DNA from: Burkholderiaceae bacterium
GTDB taxonomy: Bacteria; Pseudomonadota; Gammaproteobacteria; Burkholderiales; Burkholderiaceae
Direction of reading: 5' to 3'
Length of the DNA stretch: 6,588 bases
Assembly (NCBI GenBank): GCA_022701845.1
Contig: JAKONS010000387.1
Coordinates: 1-6,588 of the forward strand
Position numbers and translations under genes: made by a program. How positions within the stretch are numbered: position 1 is the stretch's first letter; each line of letters starts with the position of its first letter. The notes under the pieces were generated by a model. It did no database searches. It was not told where the DNA came from and saw nothing but the letters and a program-made list of their open reading frames with translations. This document shows, in pieces, positions 1 through 6,475 of the stretch.

Positions 1-1404
1 AGCCATCTGGTCGAACCGCCGCGCGAGGGCGACAGCGAGGGCGAGGCCTTGCTCTACGTCGACCGCCACCTGGTCTACGAGGTGACCAGCCCGCAGGCCT
101 TCGAAGGCCTGCGCCTGGCCGGCCGCAAGCCCTGGCGGCGCGAGACGGTGATCGCCACCGCCGACCACAACGTGCCCACCACGCCGGCCGAGCGCACCGG
201 CATCGACGCCATCGAGGACCCGCTGTCGCGCATGCAGGTGCGCCAGCTCGACCTGAACTGCAACGAGTTCGGCATCACCCAGTTCGGCATCACCAGCCGG
301 CAGCAGGGAATCATCCATGTCATCGGCCCGGAGCAAGGCGCCACCCTGCCCGGCATGACGGTGGTGGCCGGCGATTCGCACACCAGCACCCACGGCGCCT
401 TCGCGGCGCTGGCCTTCGGTGTCGGCACCTCCGACGTGGAGCATGTGCTGGCCACCCAGACCCTGGCGATGCGGCCGATGAAGACGATGAAGGTGCGGGT
501 CGACGGCACATTGCCGGCCGGCCTCACCGCCAAGGACATGATCCTGGCGATCATCGGCCGGCTGGGCACCGCCGGCGGCACCGGCTACGCGATCGAGTTC
601 GGTGGCGAAGCGGTGCGCGGCCTGTCGATGGAAGGCCGCATGACGCTGTGCAACATGGCGATCGAGGCAGGCGCCCGGGTGGGCCTGGTCGCGGTCGACG
701 ACAAGACGATCGACTACCTGCGCGGCCGGCCCTACGCCCCGACCGGCGCGCAGTGGGACGCGGCCGTCGCCCACTGGCGCACCCTGGTGAGCGACCGCGG
801 CGCGTATTTCGACAGCACCCTGCTGCTGCAGGCCGAGGAACTGCAGCCGATGGTGACCTGGGGCACCTCGCCCGACATGGTGGTGCCGGTGGGCGGCGCG
901 GTGCCCGACCCGGCCGCCGAGCCCGACCCGGTGCGGCGCGCCGGCATGGAACGCGCGCTGGCCTACATGGGCCTGGCGCCCGGCACGCCGATGGGCGAGA
1001 TCCGCCCGGACAAGGTGTTCATCGGCTCCTGCACCAACGCCCGCATCGAGGACCTGCGCGCCGCTGCCGCGGTGATCCGGGGCCGCCGGGTGGCCGCCAG
1101 CATTCGCCAGGCGCTGGTGGTGCCGGGCTCGGGCCTGGTCAAGGCGCAAGCCGAATCGGAAGGGCTCGACCGGCTGTTCCGCGCCGCCGGTTTCGAGTGG
1201 CGCGAGCCCGGCTGCTCGATGTGCCTGGGCATGAACGCCGACCGGCTGGAGCCGGGCGAGCGCTGCGCCTCCACCTCGAACCGCAATTTCGAGGGCCGGC
1301 AGGGCGCCGGCGGCCGCAGCCACCTGATGAGCCCGGCGATGGCCGCCGCGGCCGCCATCGCCGGCCGTTTCGTCGATGTGACCGCCACCCTGGAGACCGT
1401 GTGA
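1..1404 (+). CDS. leuC: 3-isopropylmalate dehydratase large subunit (LeuC type), 5'-truncated by the window edge
   Basis: This is the large, iron-sulfur subunit of an aconitase-superfamily hydro-lyase. LeuC with LeuD moves a hydroxyl group between 2- and 3-isopropylmalate in the cytoplasm, and also hydrates citraconate to citramalate. The frame is open from base 1 and already matches LeuC there (SHLV before [12 protein letters not shown]), so the true start lies about ten residues upstream; the TTG at 49 is internal. Visible are the [11 protein letters not shown] motif and three probable [4Fe-4S] ligands: Cys344 in GSCTNAR, and Cys405 and Cys408 in GCSMC, numbered from base 1. The C-terminal [10 protein letters not shown] block is intact. 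The 467 residues seen, plus the missing few, equal a full-length LeuC. The stretch between SHLV and LLYVDRH is about four residues longer than in E. coli LeuC. The TGA stop overlaps the leuD ATG by one base, so the subunits are probably translationally coupled. The family is sure. A role in leucine synthesis is doubtful because catabolic genes follow. Confidence 0.95.
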   Translation, partial: SHLVEPPREGDSEGEALLYVDRHLVYEVTSPQAFEGLRLAGRKPWRRETVIATADHNVPTTPAERTGIDAIEDPLSRMQVRQLDLNCNEFGITQFGITSRQQGIIHVIGPEQGATLPGMTVVAGDSHTSTHGAFAALAFGVGTSDVEHVLATQTLAMRPMKTMKVRVDGTLPAGLTAKDMILAIIGRLGTAGGTGYAIEFGGEAVRGLSMEGRMTLCNMAIEAGARVGLVAVDDKTIDYLRGRPYAPTGAQWDAAVAHWRTLVSDRGAYFDSTLLLQAEELQPMVTWGTSPDMVVPVGGAVPDPAAEPDPVRRAGMERALAYMGLAPGTPMGEIRPDKVFIGSCTNARIEDLRAAAAVIRGRRVAASIRQALVVPGSGLVKAQAESEGLDRLFRAAGFEWREPGCSMCLGMNADRLEPGERCASTSNRNFEGRQGAGGRSHLMSPAMAAAAAIAGRFVDVTATLETV

Positions 1405-2042
1405 TGGAAGCCTTCACCACCCTCGACGCGGTCGCCGTGCCGCTGGACCGCGCCAACGTCGACACCGACGCGATCATCCCGAAGCAGTTCATGAAGTCGA
1501 TCCGCCGCACCGGCTTCGGCGACAACCTGTTCGACGAGTGGCGCTACCTGGACCGGGGCGAACCCGGCCAGGATGTGTCGCTGCGCCCGCGCAACCCGGA
1601 TTTCGCGCTGAACCAGCCGGCCTTCCAGGGCGCACAGATCCTGCTGGCGCGCGAGAACTTCGGCTGCGGCTCCAGCCGCGAACACGCGCCCTGGGCGCTG
1701 CACGGCTTCGGCATCCGCGCGCTGGTGGCGCCGAGCTTCGCCGACATCTTCTACGGCAACTGCTTCAAGAACGGCATGCTGCCGATCGTGCTGGAAGCCG
1801 CCACCGTCGACCGGCTGTTCGCGCTGCTGGCGGCGCGGCCCGGCATGCGCTGGGCCATCGACCTGCCGGCCCAGACCCTCACCCCCGACGGCGGCCCGGC
1901 CATCGCCTTCGACATCGCGCCGGAGCGCAAGCAGTTCCTGCTGGAAGGGCTGGACGCCATCGGCCTGACCCTGGCGCGGGCCGATGCGATCCGCGCCTAC
2001 GAAACCCGCCGCCGCACCGTCGAGCCCTGGCTGTTCGCCTGA
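1404..2042 (+). CDS. leuD: 3-isopropylmalate dehydratase small subunit (LeuD type)
   Basis: This 212-residue protein is the swivelling small subunit that completes the active site of the LeuC-type dehydratase encoded just upstream. The length is normal for bacterial LeuD. The family blocks appear in order: [18 protein letters not shown] (about residues 13-30), [36 protein letters not shown] and [16 protein letters not shown], ending with [19 protein letters not shown]. The ATG at 1404 shares its A with the leuC stop codon and places the family N-terminus correctly. The same frame is open further upstream inside leuC, but that part does not look like LeuD. In many related betaproteobacteria the leucine-biosynthetic leuD is followed by leuB; here a solute receptor and CoA enzymes follow. 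I infer a catabolic or dual-use paralogue acting on citraconate/(R)-citramalate. Sequence alone does not separate that from 3-isopropylmalate, because the motifs are ordinary LeuD ones. Confidence 0.95.
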   Translation: MEAFTTLDAVAVPLDRANVDTDAIIPKQFMKSIRRTGFGDNLFDEWRYLDRGEPGQDVSLRPRNPDFALNQPAFQGAQILLARENFGCGSSREHAPWALHGFGIRALVAPSFADIFYGNCFKNGMLPIVLEAATVDRLFALLAARPGMRWAIDLPAQTLTPDGGPAIAFDIAPERKQFLLEGLDAIGLTLARADAIRAYETRRRTVEPWLFA

Positions 2043-2090
2043 TGCCGCCCGACGCCGCCTGATCCCGCTCCCGACACCCCCCCCAAGACA

Positions 2091-2096
2091 AGAGAG
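2091..2096 (+). promoter_or_regulatory. Ribosome binding site of the first Bug/TctC gene
   Basis: AGAGAG lies nine bases before the ATG at 2106 and is the only purine-rich Shine-Dalgarno-like stretch in the 63-base gap after leuD. It follows a run of eight cytosines at 2077-2084. I see no convincing -35/-10 promoter in this gap, so read-through transcription from leuCD is likely. Confidence 0.5.
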
Positions 2097-2105
2097 ACAA
2101 ACGCC

Positions 2106-3077
2106 ATGAACCCCACCCGCCGCCTGATCGCCGCCTGCGCTCTGGCCACGCTGGCCGCCGGCCCCGCCTTCGCCGACGACGCCTATCCCACCCGCCCGGT
2201 CACGGTGATCGTGCCGCAGGCCCCCGGCGGCGCCAACGACACCATCGCCCGCATCGTGCTGCAGAAGCTGACCGAGTCGCTGGGCCAGTCGTTCGTCGTC
2301 GACAACCGGCCCGGCGCCGGCGGCAACATCGGCACCGCCGCCGCCGCCAAGGCCCGCCCCGACGGCTACACCCTGCTGCTGACGGTCAACAGCGCGCATG
2401 TGATCAACCCGGCGCTCTACAAGAACACCGGCTTCGACCCGGTGAAGGATTTCGAGCCGGTCTCGCCGGTGGCCACCGCCGGCTATGTGCTGGTGGCCAA
2501 CAACGCGTTCCCGCCGAAGACCATGAGCGAGTTCATCGCCACCGCCAAGGCCGCGCCCGACAAATACACCATCGCCTCGGCCGGCAACGGCACCCTCAAC
2601 CACCTGATCGGCGAGATGCTCAACAAGGCCGCCGGCATCCACCTGACCCATGTGCCGTACAAGGGCGCCTCGGCGGCGGTGACCGACGTGGTCGGCGGCC
2701 AGGTGCAGGTCAGCGTGCAGAGCCTGCCGTCGTCGATCTCCTTCATCAAGAGCGGCAAACTCAAGGTGCTGGGAGTGGTCAACGAGAAGCGCATCTCCAC
2801 CCTGCCCGACGTGCCCACCATCGGCGAGACGCTCAAGGGCTTCGGCTCGACGCCGTGGTACGGGCTGTTCGCGCCGGCCGGCACGCCCAAGGCGGTGATC
2901 GCCAAGCTGCAGGCCGCGGTCGACAAGGCGATGGCCACGCCCGACGCGCGCGAGAAGCTCGCCACCGTCGGCTGCGAGCCGTTCACCTCCACCTCCGAGC
3001 AGTTCGCCACCCTGGTGCGCGACGATCTGCCGCGCTGGGCAAGAATCGTCAAGGACAGCGGCGCCAGCGTCGACTGA
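2106..3077 (+). CDS. Bug/TctC-family periplasmic solute-binding protein
   Basis: This 323-residue receptor belongs to the tripartite tricarboxylate transporter (TTT) family, which binds organic acids in the periplasm and passes them to a TctA/TctB permease. The N-terminus is a classic Sec signal peptide: Arg5-Arg6, a hydrophobic stretch and AFA before Asp24, the likely cleavage point. The mature protein opens with YPTRPVTVIVPQAPGG. The family's ligand-loop motifs follow: PGGANDTIAR (residues 40-49) and VVDNRPGAGGNIGT (from residue 64), then DGYTLL. HVPYKGASAAVTDVVGGQV, typical of domain 2, lies near the middle. The C-terminus (EQFATLVRDDLPRWARIVKDSG) is also standard. No tctA or tctB gene is in the window, so the receptor must use a permease encoded elsewhere. 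Its place between the dehydratase and the CoA-transferase suggests that it binds the substrate of this pathway, probably a C5 or C6 dicarboxylate. The ligand cannot be read from sequence. Confidence 0.94.
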   Translation: MNPTRRLIAACALATLAAGPAFADDAYPTRPVTVIVPQAPGGANDTIARIVLQKLTESLGQSFVVDNRPGAGGNIGTAAAAKARPDGYTLLLTVNSAHVINPALYKNTGFDPVKDFEPVSPVATAGYVLVANNAFPPKTMSEFIATAKAAPDKYTIASAGNGTLNHLIGEMLNKAAGIHLTHVPYKGASAAVTDVVGGQVQVSVQSLPSSISFIKSGKLKVLGVVNEKRISTLPDVPTIGETLKGFGSTPWYGLFAPAGTPKAVIAKLQAAVDKAMATPDAREKLATVGCEPFTSTSEQFATLVRDDLPRWARIVKDSGASVD

Positions 3078-3117
3078 GCACCGCGCGCCACCGCTTTTTT
3101 TCCGCAGCACCGCATTC

Positions 3118-3123
3118 AAGGAG
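3118..3123 (+). promoter_or_regulatory. Strong ribosome binding site of the CoA-transferase gene
   Basis: AAGGAG is a near-perfect Shine-Dalgarno sequence placed eight bases before the ATG at 3132. It fixes that start codon and suggests that the CoA-transferase has its own efficient initiation rather than depending on coupling to the receptor gene 54 bases upstream. Confidence 0.8.
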
Positions 3124-3131
3124 CACACCGC

Positions 3132-4346
3132 ATGACGACGCCTTTTTCCCTGACACCGGGCGCGCTCGACGGCCTGAAGGTCGTCGAGATGGGCCAGCTG
3201 ATCGCCGGCCCCTTCGCCGGCAAGACCCTGGGCGACTTCGGCGCCGACGTGATCAAGATCGAGGCCCCCGGCGCCGGCGACCCGCTGCGCAACTGGCGCC
3301 TGATCCAGGACGGCACCTCGGTGTGGTGGCAGGTGCAGTCGCGCAACAAGCGCTCGATCGCGCTCGACCTGCGCGACCCGGAAGGCCAGGACATCGCCCG
3401 CCGGCTGATCGCCCAGGCCGATGTGCTGATCGAGAACTTCCGCCCCGGCACGCTGGAGGGCTGGGGGCTGTCGTACGAGTCGCTGGCCGCGCAGAACCCC
3501 GGCCTGATCATGCTGCGTATCAGCGGCTACGGCCAGACCGGCCCCTACCGCGACCTGCCGGGCTTCGGCGCCATCGGCGAGGCGATGGGCGGGCTGCGCC
3601 ACCTCACCGGCGAGCCCGACCGGGTGCCGGTGCGCTGCGGCATCTCGATCGGCGACACCCTGGCCGCGCTGCACGGCACCATCGGCGTGCTGACCGCGCT
3701 CTACCACCGCAAGGTCAACGGCGGCCGCGGCCAGGTGATCGACGTGGCGCTGCACGAGGCGGTGTTCAACGTGATGGAGAGCCTGGTGCCGGAATACAGC
3801 GCCTTCGGCGCGGTGCGCGAGCCCGCCGGCAGCGCCCTGCCCGGCATCGCGCCCAGCAACGCCTACCGCTGCGGCGACGGCGCGGTGGTGCTGATCGCCG
3901 GCAACGGCGACAGCATCTTCCGCCGGCTGATGGCGGTGATCGGCCGCGACGACCTGGGCACCGACCCGGCCCTGGCCGACAACGCCGGCCGCGTCGCCCG
4001 GGTGGAGGAGCTCGACGCGGCCATCGGCGCCTGGACGCAGCAGCGGCCGTCGGCCGAGGTGCTGGCGCTGCTGGGCGAGGCCAAGGTGCCGGCCGGCCGG
4101 GTCTACACCGCGCAGGACATCGTCGAAGACCCGCACTACCGCGCCCGCGACATGGTGCTGAAACAGCGCACCCGCGACGGCCACGAGATCGACGTGCCGG
4201 GCATCGTGCCCAAGCTGATGGGCACGCCGGGCCGGGTGCGCTCCTCGGCGCCCGGGCTGGGCGACGACACCGACACGGTGCTGGCCGGCATCGGCCTGTC
4301 GGGCGAGGACATCGCGGCATTGCGCAACCGGAAGATCGTGGCATGA
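3132..4346 (+). CDS. Class III (CaiB/BaiF family) CoA-transferase
   Basis: This 404-residue cytoplasmic enzyme moves CoA from a donor thioester such as succinyl-CoA to a carboxylic acid. The length fits the family (about 380-430). The N-terminal block LDGLKVVEMGQLIAGP and GADVIKIE (residues 37-44) form the CoA-binding start of the fold. ENFRPG (101-106) and SGYGQTGPY (131-139) are family signatures. Asp175, in GISIGDTLAALHG, aligns with the catalytic aspartate that forms the acyl-anhydride and CoA-thioester intermediates (Asp169 of formyl-CoA transferase). The late motif KVPAGRVYTAQDIVEDPHY is also typical. The start is supported by the AAGGAG site. The stop overlaps the start of the lyase gene by four bases (ATGA), so the two are almost certainly co-translated. 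That pairing suggests that the transferase makes the acyl-CoA that the lyase cleaves. By analogy with the Chloroflexus enzymes, (R)-citramalate is the favoured acceptor; 3-hydroxy-3-methylglutarate is the alternative. The family is sure, the substrate is inferred. Confidence 0.94.
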   Translation: MTTPFSLTPGALDGLKVVEMGQLIAGPFAGKTLGDFGADVIKIEAPGAGDPLRNWRLIQDGTSVWWQVQSRNKRSIALDLRDPEGQDIARRLIAQADVLIENFRPGTLEGWGLSYESLAAQNPGLIMLRISGYGQTGPYRDLPGFGAIGEAMGGLRHLTGEPDRVPVRCGISIGDTLAALHGTIGVLTALYHRKVNGGRGQVIDVALHEAVFNVMESLVPEYSAFGAVREPAGSALPGIAPSNAYRCGDGAVVLIAGNGDSIFRRLMAVIGRDDLGTDPALADNAGRVARVEELDAAIGAWTQQRPSAEVLALLGEAKVPAGRVYTAQDIVEDPHYRARDMVLKQRTRDGHEIDVPGIVPKLMGTPGRVRSSAPGLGDDTDTVLAGIGLSGEDIAALRNRKIVA

Positions 4347-5365
4347 ACACCCTGGCATCGAACACCACCCCCACCCCCCCCGCCACCGTCTGGGACGGTG
4401 CCCGCCGCCGCATCCATGTGCAGGAAGTCGGCCCGCGCGACGGCCTGCAGGTCGAGCAGCGCTTCGTCGACACCGCCGAGAAGATCGCCCTGGTCGACGC
4501 CCTGTCGGCCGCCGGCCTGGCCAAGATCGAGGTCAGCTCCTTCGTCTCGCCCAAGGCGATCCCGCAGCTGCGCGACGCCGAGATCGTCTTCAACGAGATC
4601 CGCCGGGAGCCCGGCGTGGTCTACACCGCGCTGGTGCCCAACCTGCGCGGCGCCGAGCGCGCCATCGAATCCGGCGCCGGCGAGCTGAACCTGGTGATGT
4701 CGGCCAGCCACAGCCACAACCTGGCCAACCTGCAGATGACGCAGGCGCAGAGCTTCGCGGTGCTGGCGCAGGCCGCCGCCGCCGCGCGCGCCGCGGGCGT
4801 GGCGGTGAACGTGTCGCTGTCGTGCGCCTTCGGCTGCCCGATGGAGGGCGACGTGGCGGAATCGGCGGTGCTCGACTGGTGCGCGCGCTATATCGACGAG
4901 CTGGGCGCCGACGGCGTCACCCTGTGCGACACCACCGGCATGGCCTACCCGACCCAGGTCGAGCGGCTGACCCGGGCCTTCCTGCAGCGCTTTCCCGGCA
5001 CGCCGCTCACCCTGCATTTCCACAACACCCGCGGCATGGGCCTGGCCAACGTGCTGGCCGGCATCGCCGGCGGCGCCGACCGCTTCGACGCCTCCTTCGG
5101 CGGCATCGGCGGCTGCCCCTATGCGCCGGGCGCCACCGGCAACGTTTGCACCGAGGAGATCGTGCATGCGCTGGAGCTGATGGGCTACGACACCGGCGTC
5201 GACCTGCCCGCCCTGCTGGCCGCCAGCGCCCGCCTGCCGGCGCTGATCGGCCACGACATCCCGAGCCAGCTGGTCAAGGCCGGCCGCCGGCTCGACCTGC
5301 ACGCGCTGCCGGACAACTTCGCCGAGACCCGCGACCGCGCACTGGCGCGCGACGCGGCGCGCTAG
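4343..5365 (+). CDS. HMG-CoA lyase family protein, candidate (R)-citramalyl-CoA lyase
   Basis: This 340-residue TIM-barrel lyase of the HMGL-like (DRE-TIM) family splits a 3-hydroxy-acyl-CoA by retro-aldol cleavage with a divalent metal. After a proline/threonine-rich leader of about 22 residues comes EVGPRDGLQ (28-36), with Arg32 and Asp33 matching Arg41 and Asp42 of human HMG-CoA lyase. Glu63 in KIEVSSFVSPK matches Glu72. The metal ligands His225 and His227 sit in HFHNTRG. The catalytic cysteine is Cys258 in GGCPYAPGATGN, with Asn267 as the further ligand. All key residues are thus present, but the histidine motif differs from the human HCHDTYG. The ATG at 4343 overlaps the CoA-transferase stop (ATGA), with a weak GGAAGA ahead of it. 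Products would be acetyl-CoA plus pyruvate from citramalyl-CoA, or acetyl-CoA plus acetoacetate from HMG-CoA. A run of eight C bases lies near codon 12. The gene ends six bases from a convergent gene. Confidence 0.93.
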   Translation: MNTLASNTTPTPPATVWDGARRRIHVQEVGPRDGLQVEQRFVDTAEKIALVDALSAAGLAKIEVSSFVSPKAIPQLRDAEIVFNEIRREPGVVYTALVPNLRGAERAIESGAGELNLVMSASHSHNLANLQMTQAQSFAVLAQAAAAARAAGVAVNVSLSCAFGCPMEGDVAESAVLDWCARYIDELGADGVTLCDTTGMAYPTQVERLTRAFLQRFPGTPLTLHFHNTRGMGLANVLAGIAGGADRFDASFGGIGGCPYAPGATGNVCTEEIVHALELMGYDTGVDLPALLAASARLPALIGHDIPSQLVKAGRRLDLHALPDNFAETRDRALARDAAR

Positions 5366-5384
5366 AACCGGCTACTGCGCCGTG
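5353..5384. terminator. Imperfect hairpin spanning both convergent stop codons, possible shared terminator
   Basis: CGGCGC at 5355-5360 is complementary to GCGCCG at 5377-5382. Inside it, TAG at 5363-5365 (the lyase stop) pairs with CTA at 5372-5374 (the reverse of the other gene's stop), around the six-base loop AACCGG. Between these arms lie one G-U wobble and one mismatch in the plus-strand RNA; 5353 and 5354 can extend the stem by one C-G and one G-U pair. No U-tract follows on either strand, so this is not a standard intrinsic terminator. I rate it a possible bidirectional transcript-end structure only. Confidence 0.35.
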
Positions 5385-6358
5385 GCGCCGGAGCGTTTCA
5401 CCGCCTCGCCCCACTTCACGATCTCCGACTGGATGAAGCGGTCGAATTCCGGCCCGGTGGTGGGCGAGGCGACCGAGCCGCGGTCGCCGATGAAACGCAC
5501 CATCTGCTCGGACTGCAGGATCTCGGTGACCTCCTGGTGCAGCCGGGCCAGCACCTCGGGCGGGGTGCGGGCCGGCGCCATCAGGCCGAGCCAGCCGACG
5601 CCCTCGAAGCCCTTGAGCGACGCCACGCCGGTCTCGCGCATCGCCGGCACGCCGGGCAGCTGCGCCGAGCGGGTGGTGGAGGTGACGGCCAGCGGCACCG
5701 CGCGTTTGGCCTGGATCAGCGGCAGCGCGGCGGTGACCGAATCGACCATCAGCGGCACCTGGCCGGCCATGAAGTCGGCCTGCGCCGGGCCGCTGCCGCG
5801 ATACGGGATGTGGGTGATGAAGGTGCCGGTGGCCGCCTTGAACATCTCGGCCGACAGGTGCTGGGTGCCGCCGACGCCGGCGCTGGCGTAGTTCAGCACC
5901 CCGGGCTCGGCGCGGGCGCGGCGGATCAACTGGTCGACCGAGGTGATGCCCGAGGCCGGCGTGGCCAAAAACACCAGCGGCACCTTGGCGATCAGCGAGA
6001 TGCCGACCAGGTCCTGCTTCACGTCGTAGGGCAGCGTCTTGTAGAGGGTGTGGTTGACCGCCATGGCGCTGCCGGCGACCAGCAGGGTGTAGCCGTCGGC
6101 CGGCGCCCGCGCCACCATTTCGGTGCCGATGTTGCTGCCGGCGCCGCCCTTGTTGTCGACCACCACCGGCTGGCCCAGGCGCTTGCCGAGCTGCTCGGCC
6201 AGGGCGCGGGCGAAGATGTCGGTGGCCTGCCCGGGCGGGAAGGGCACCACCAGGCGGATCGGCCGCTCCGGCCAGGTGGCGGCAGCCGCCGGCAGGGCGA
6301 AGGTGGCGGCGGCGAGGGCTGCGCCCGCCGCGAGGCGCATCAGGGTTTGTCTCTTCAT
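5372..6358 (-). CDS. Second Bug/TctC-family periplasmic solute-binding protein
   Basis: This 328-residue TTT-family receptor is encoded opposite to, and converging on, the catabolic cluster. The chosen ATG (reverse strand, 6358) gives MKRQTLMRL followed by an alanine-rich hydrophobic stretch and ALPAAAA, a good Sec signal peptide cleaved near residues 26-27. A GTG at 6379 would add seven residues but has no ribosome binding site, whereas a weak GGAA lies seven bases before the ATG. The mature start [15 protein letters not shown] is standard. The two ligand loops are variants: [11 protein letters not shown] (41-51) has Gln44 where the first receptor has glycine (PGGANDTIAR), and [14 protein letters not shown] (from 66) replaces the common NRPGAGG form. 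[22 protein letters not shown] lies near the middle, and the C-terminus [17 protein letters not shown] is typical. It therefore probably binds a different ligand from the receptor at 2106-3077. No permease gene is present. It is likely regulated separately from the plus-strand genes. Confidence 0.94.
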   Translation of the reverse strand: MKRQTLMRLAAGAALAAATFALPAAAATWPERPIRLVVPFPPGQATDIFARALAEQLGKRLGQPVVVDNKGGAGSNIGTEMVARAPADGYTLLVAGSAMAVNHTLYKTLPYDVKQDLVGISLIAKVPLVFLATPASGITSVDQLIRRARAEPGVLNYASAGVGGTQHLSAEMFKAATGTFITHIPYRGSGPAQADFMAGQVPLMVDSVTAALPLIQAKRAVPLAVTSTTRSAQLPGVPAMRETGVASLKGFEGVGWLGLMAPARTPPEVLARLHQEVTEILQSEQMVRFIGDRGSVASPTTGPEFDRFIQSEIVKWGEAVKRSGATAQ

Positions 6359-6475
6359 TTTTCGGTTCCGGGCCGACACGCTGGCCGGCAGAAAGTGCGG
6401 GTGGCGGATGGGGGAAAGGGCCCCGGTTTTAACCCAGCCCGCCCCCGCCGGCCCCGCGGCGGCGCTACCGCCCGC
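6359..6475. other. GC-rich intergenic spacer upstream of the minus-strand receptor gene
   Basis: This 117-base gap lies between two minus-strand genes and should hold either the promoter of the receptor gene or the read-through segment of an operon. It contains three small inverted repeats: CCGCCG/CGGCGG (6445-6450 and 6457-6462, six-base loop), GGTT/AACC (6425-6428 and 6431-6434) and GGGG/CCCC (6411-6414 and 6421-6424). I see no convincing sigma-70 -35/-10 pair on the minus strand and no open reading frame of interest. Confidence 0.5.
6445..6462 (-). repeat. GC-rich inverted repeat just downstream of the partial minus-strand gene
   Basis: Perfect six-base arms CCGCCG and CGGCGG flank the loop GCCCCG (read on the plus strand). 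The repeat begins 13 bases after the stop codon of the gene at the window's right edge, a place where a terminator would be expected. No T-run follows on the minus strand, so a terminator role is only possible. In DNA this rich in G and C such short repeats also arise by chance. Confidence 0.35.

Noticed and set aside
49..51. TTG as the start codon of leuC.
   Set aside because: The same frame is open to base 1 and matches LeuC upstream (SHLV and the following linker), so the gene simply runs off the window's left edge.
648..1403. Open frame extending leuD upstream inside leuC, suggesting a much longer LeuD or a fusion.
   Set aside because: The extension is Arg/Gly/Pro-rich without LeuD similarity, while the ATG at 1404 gives the normal LeuD N-terminus and length.
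3060..3101. Intrinsic terminator after the first receptor gene: GGCGC/GCGCC arms and a run of seven T at 3095-3101.
   Set aside because: The stem is only five base pairs around a 20-base loop, and five bases separate it from the T-run. The CoA-transferase follows closely with a strong ribosome binding site. Weak attenuation cannot be excluded.
963..4358. An antisense frame open for more than 1100 codons across leuC, leuD, the receptor and the CoA-transferase.
   Set aside because: The translation is low-complexity (rich in His, Arg, Ala, Gly, Gln) with no recognisable family, and the plus strand is fully occupied by well-conserved genes. Long antisense frames are expected where third positions are nearly always G or C.
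5382..5891. Plus-strand open frame opposite the second receptor gene.
   Set aside because: It is a shadow of the receptor gene: its translation resembles no known family, whereas the minus-strand product shows all Bug/TctC motifs.
6377..6379. GTG start for the minus-strand receptor, seven residues upstream of the chosen ATG.
   Set aside because: No ribosome binding site precedes it, and the ATG at 6358 gives a normal MKR-type signal peptide.
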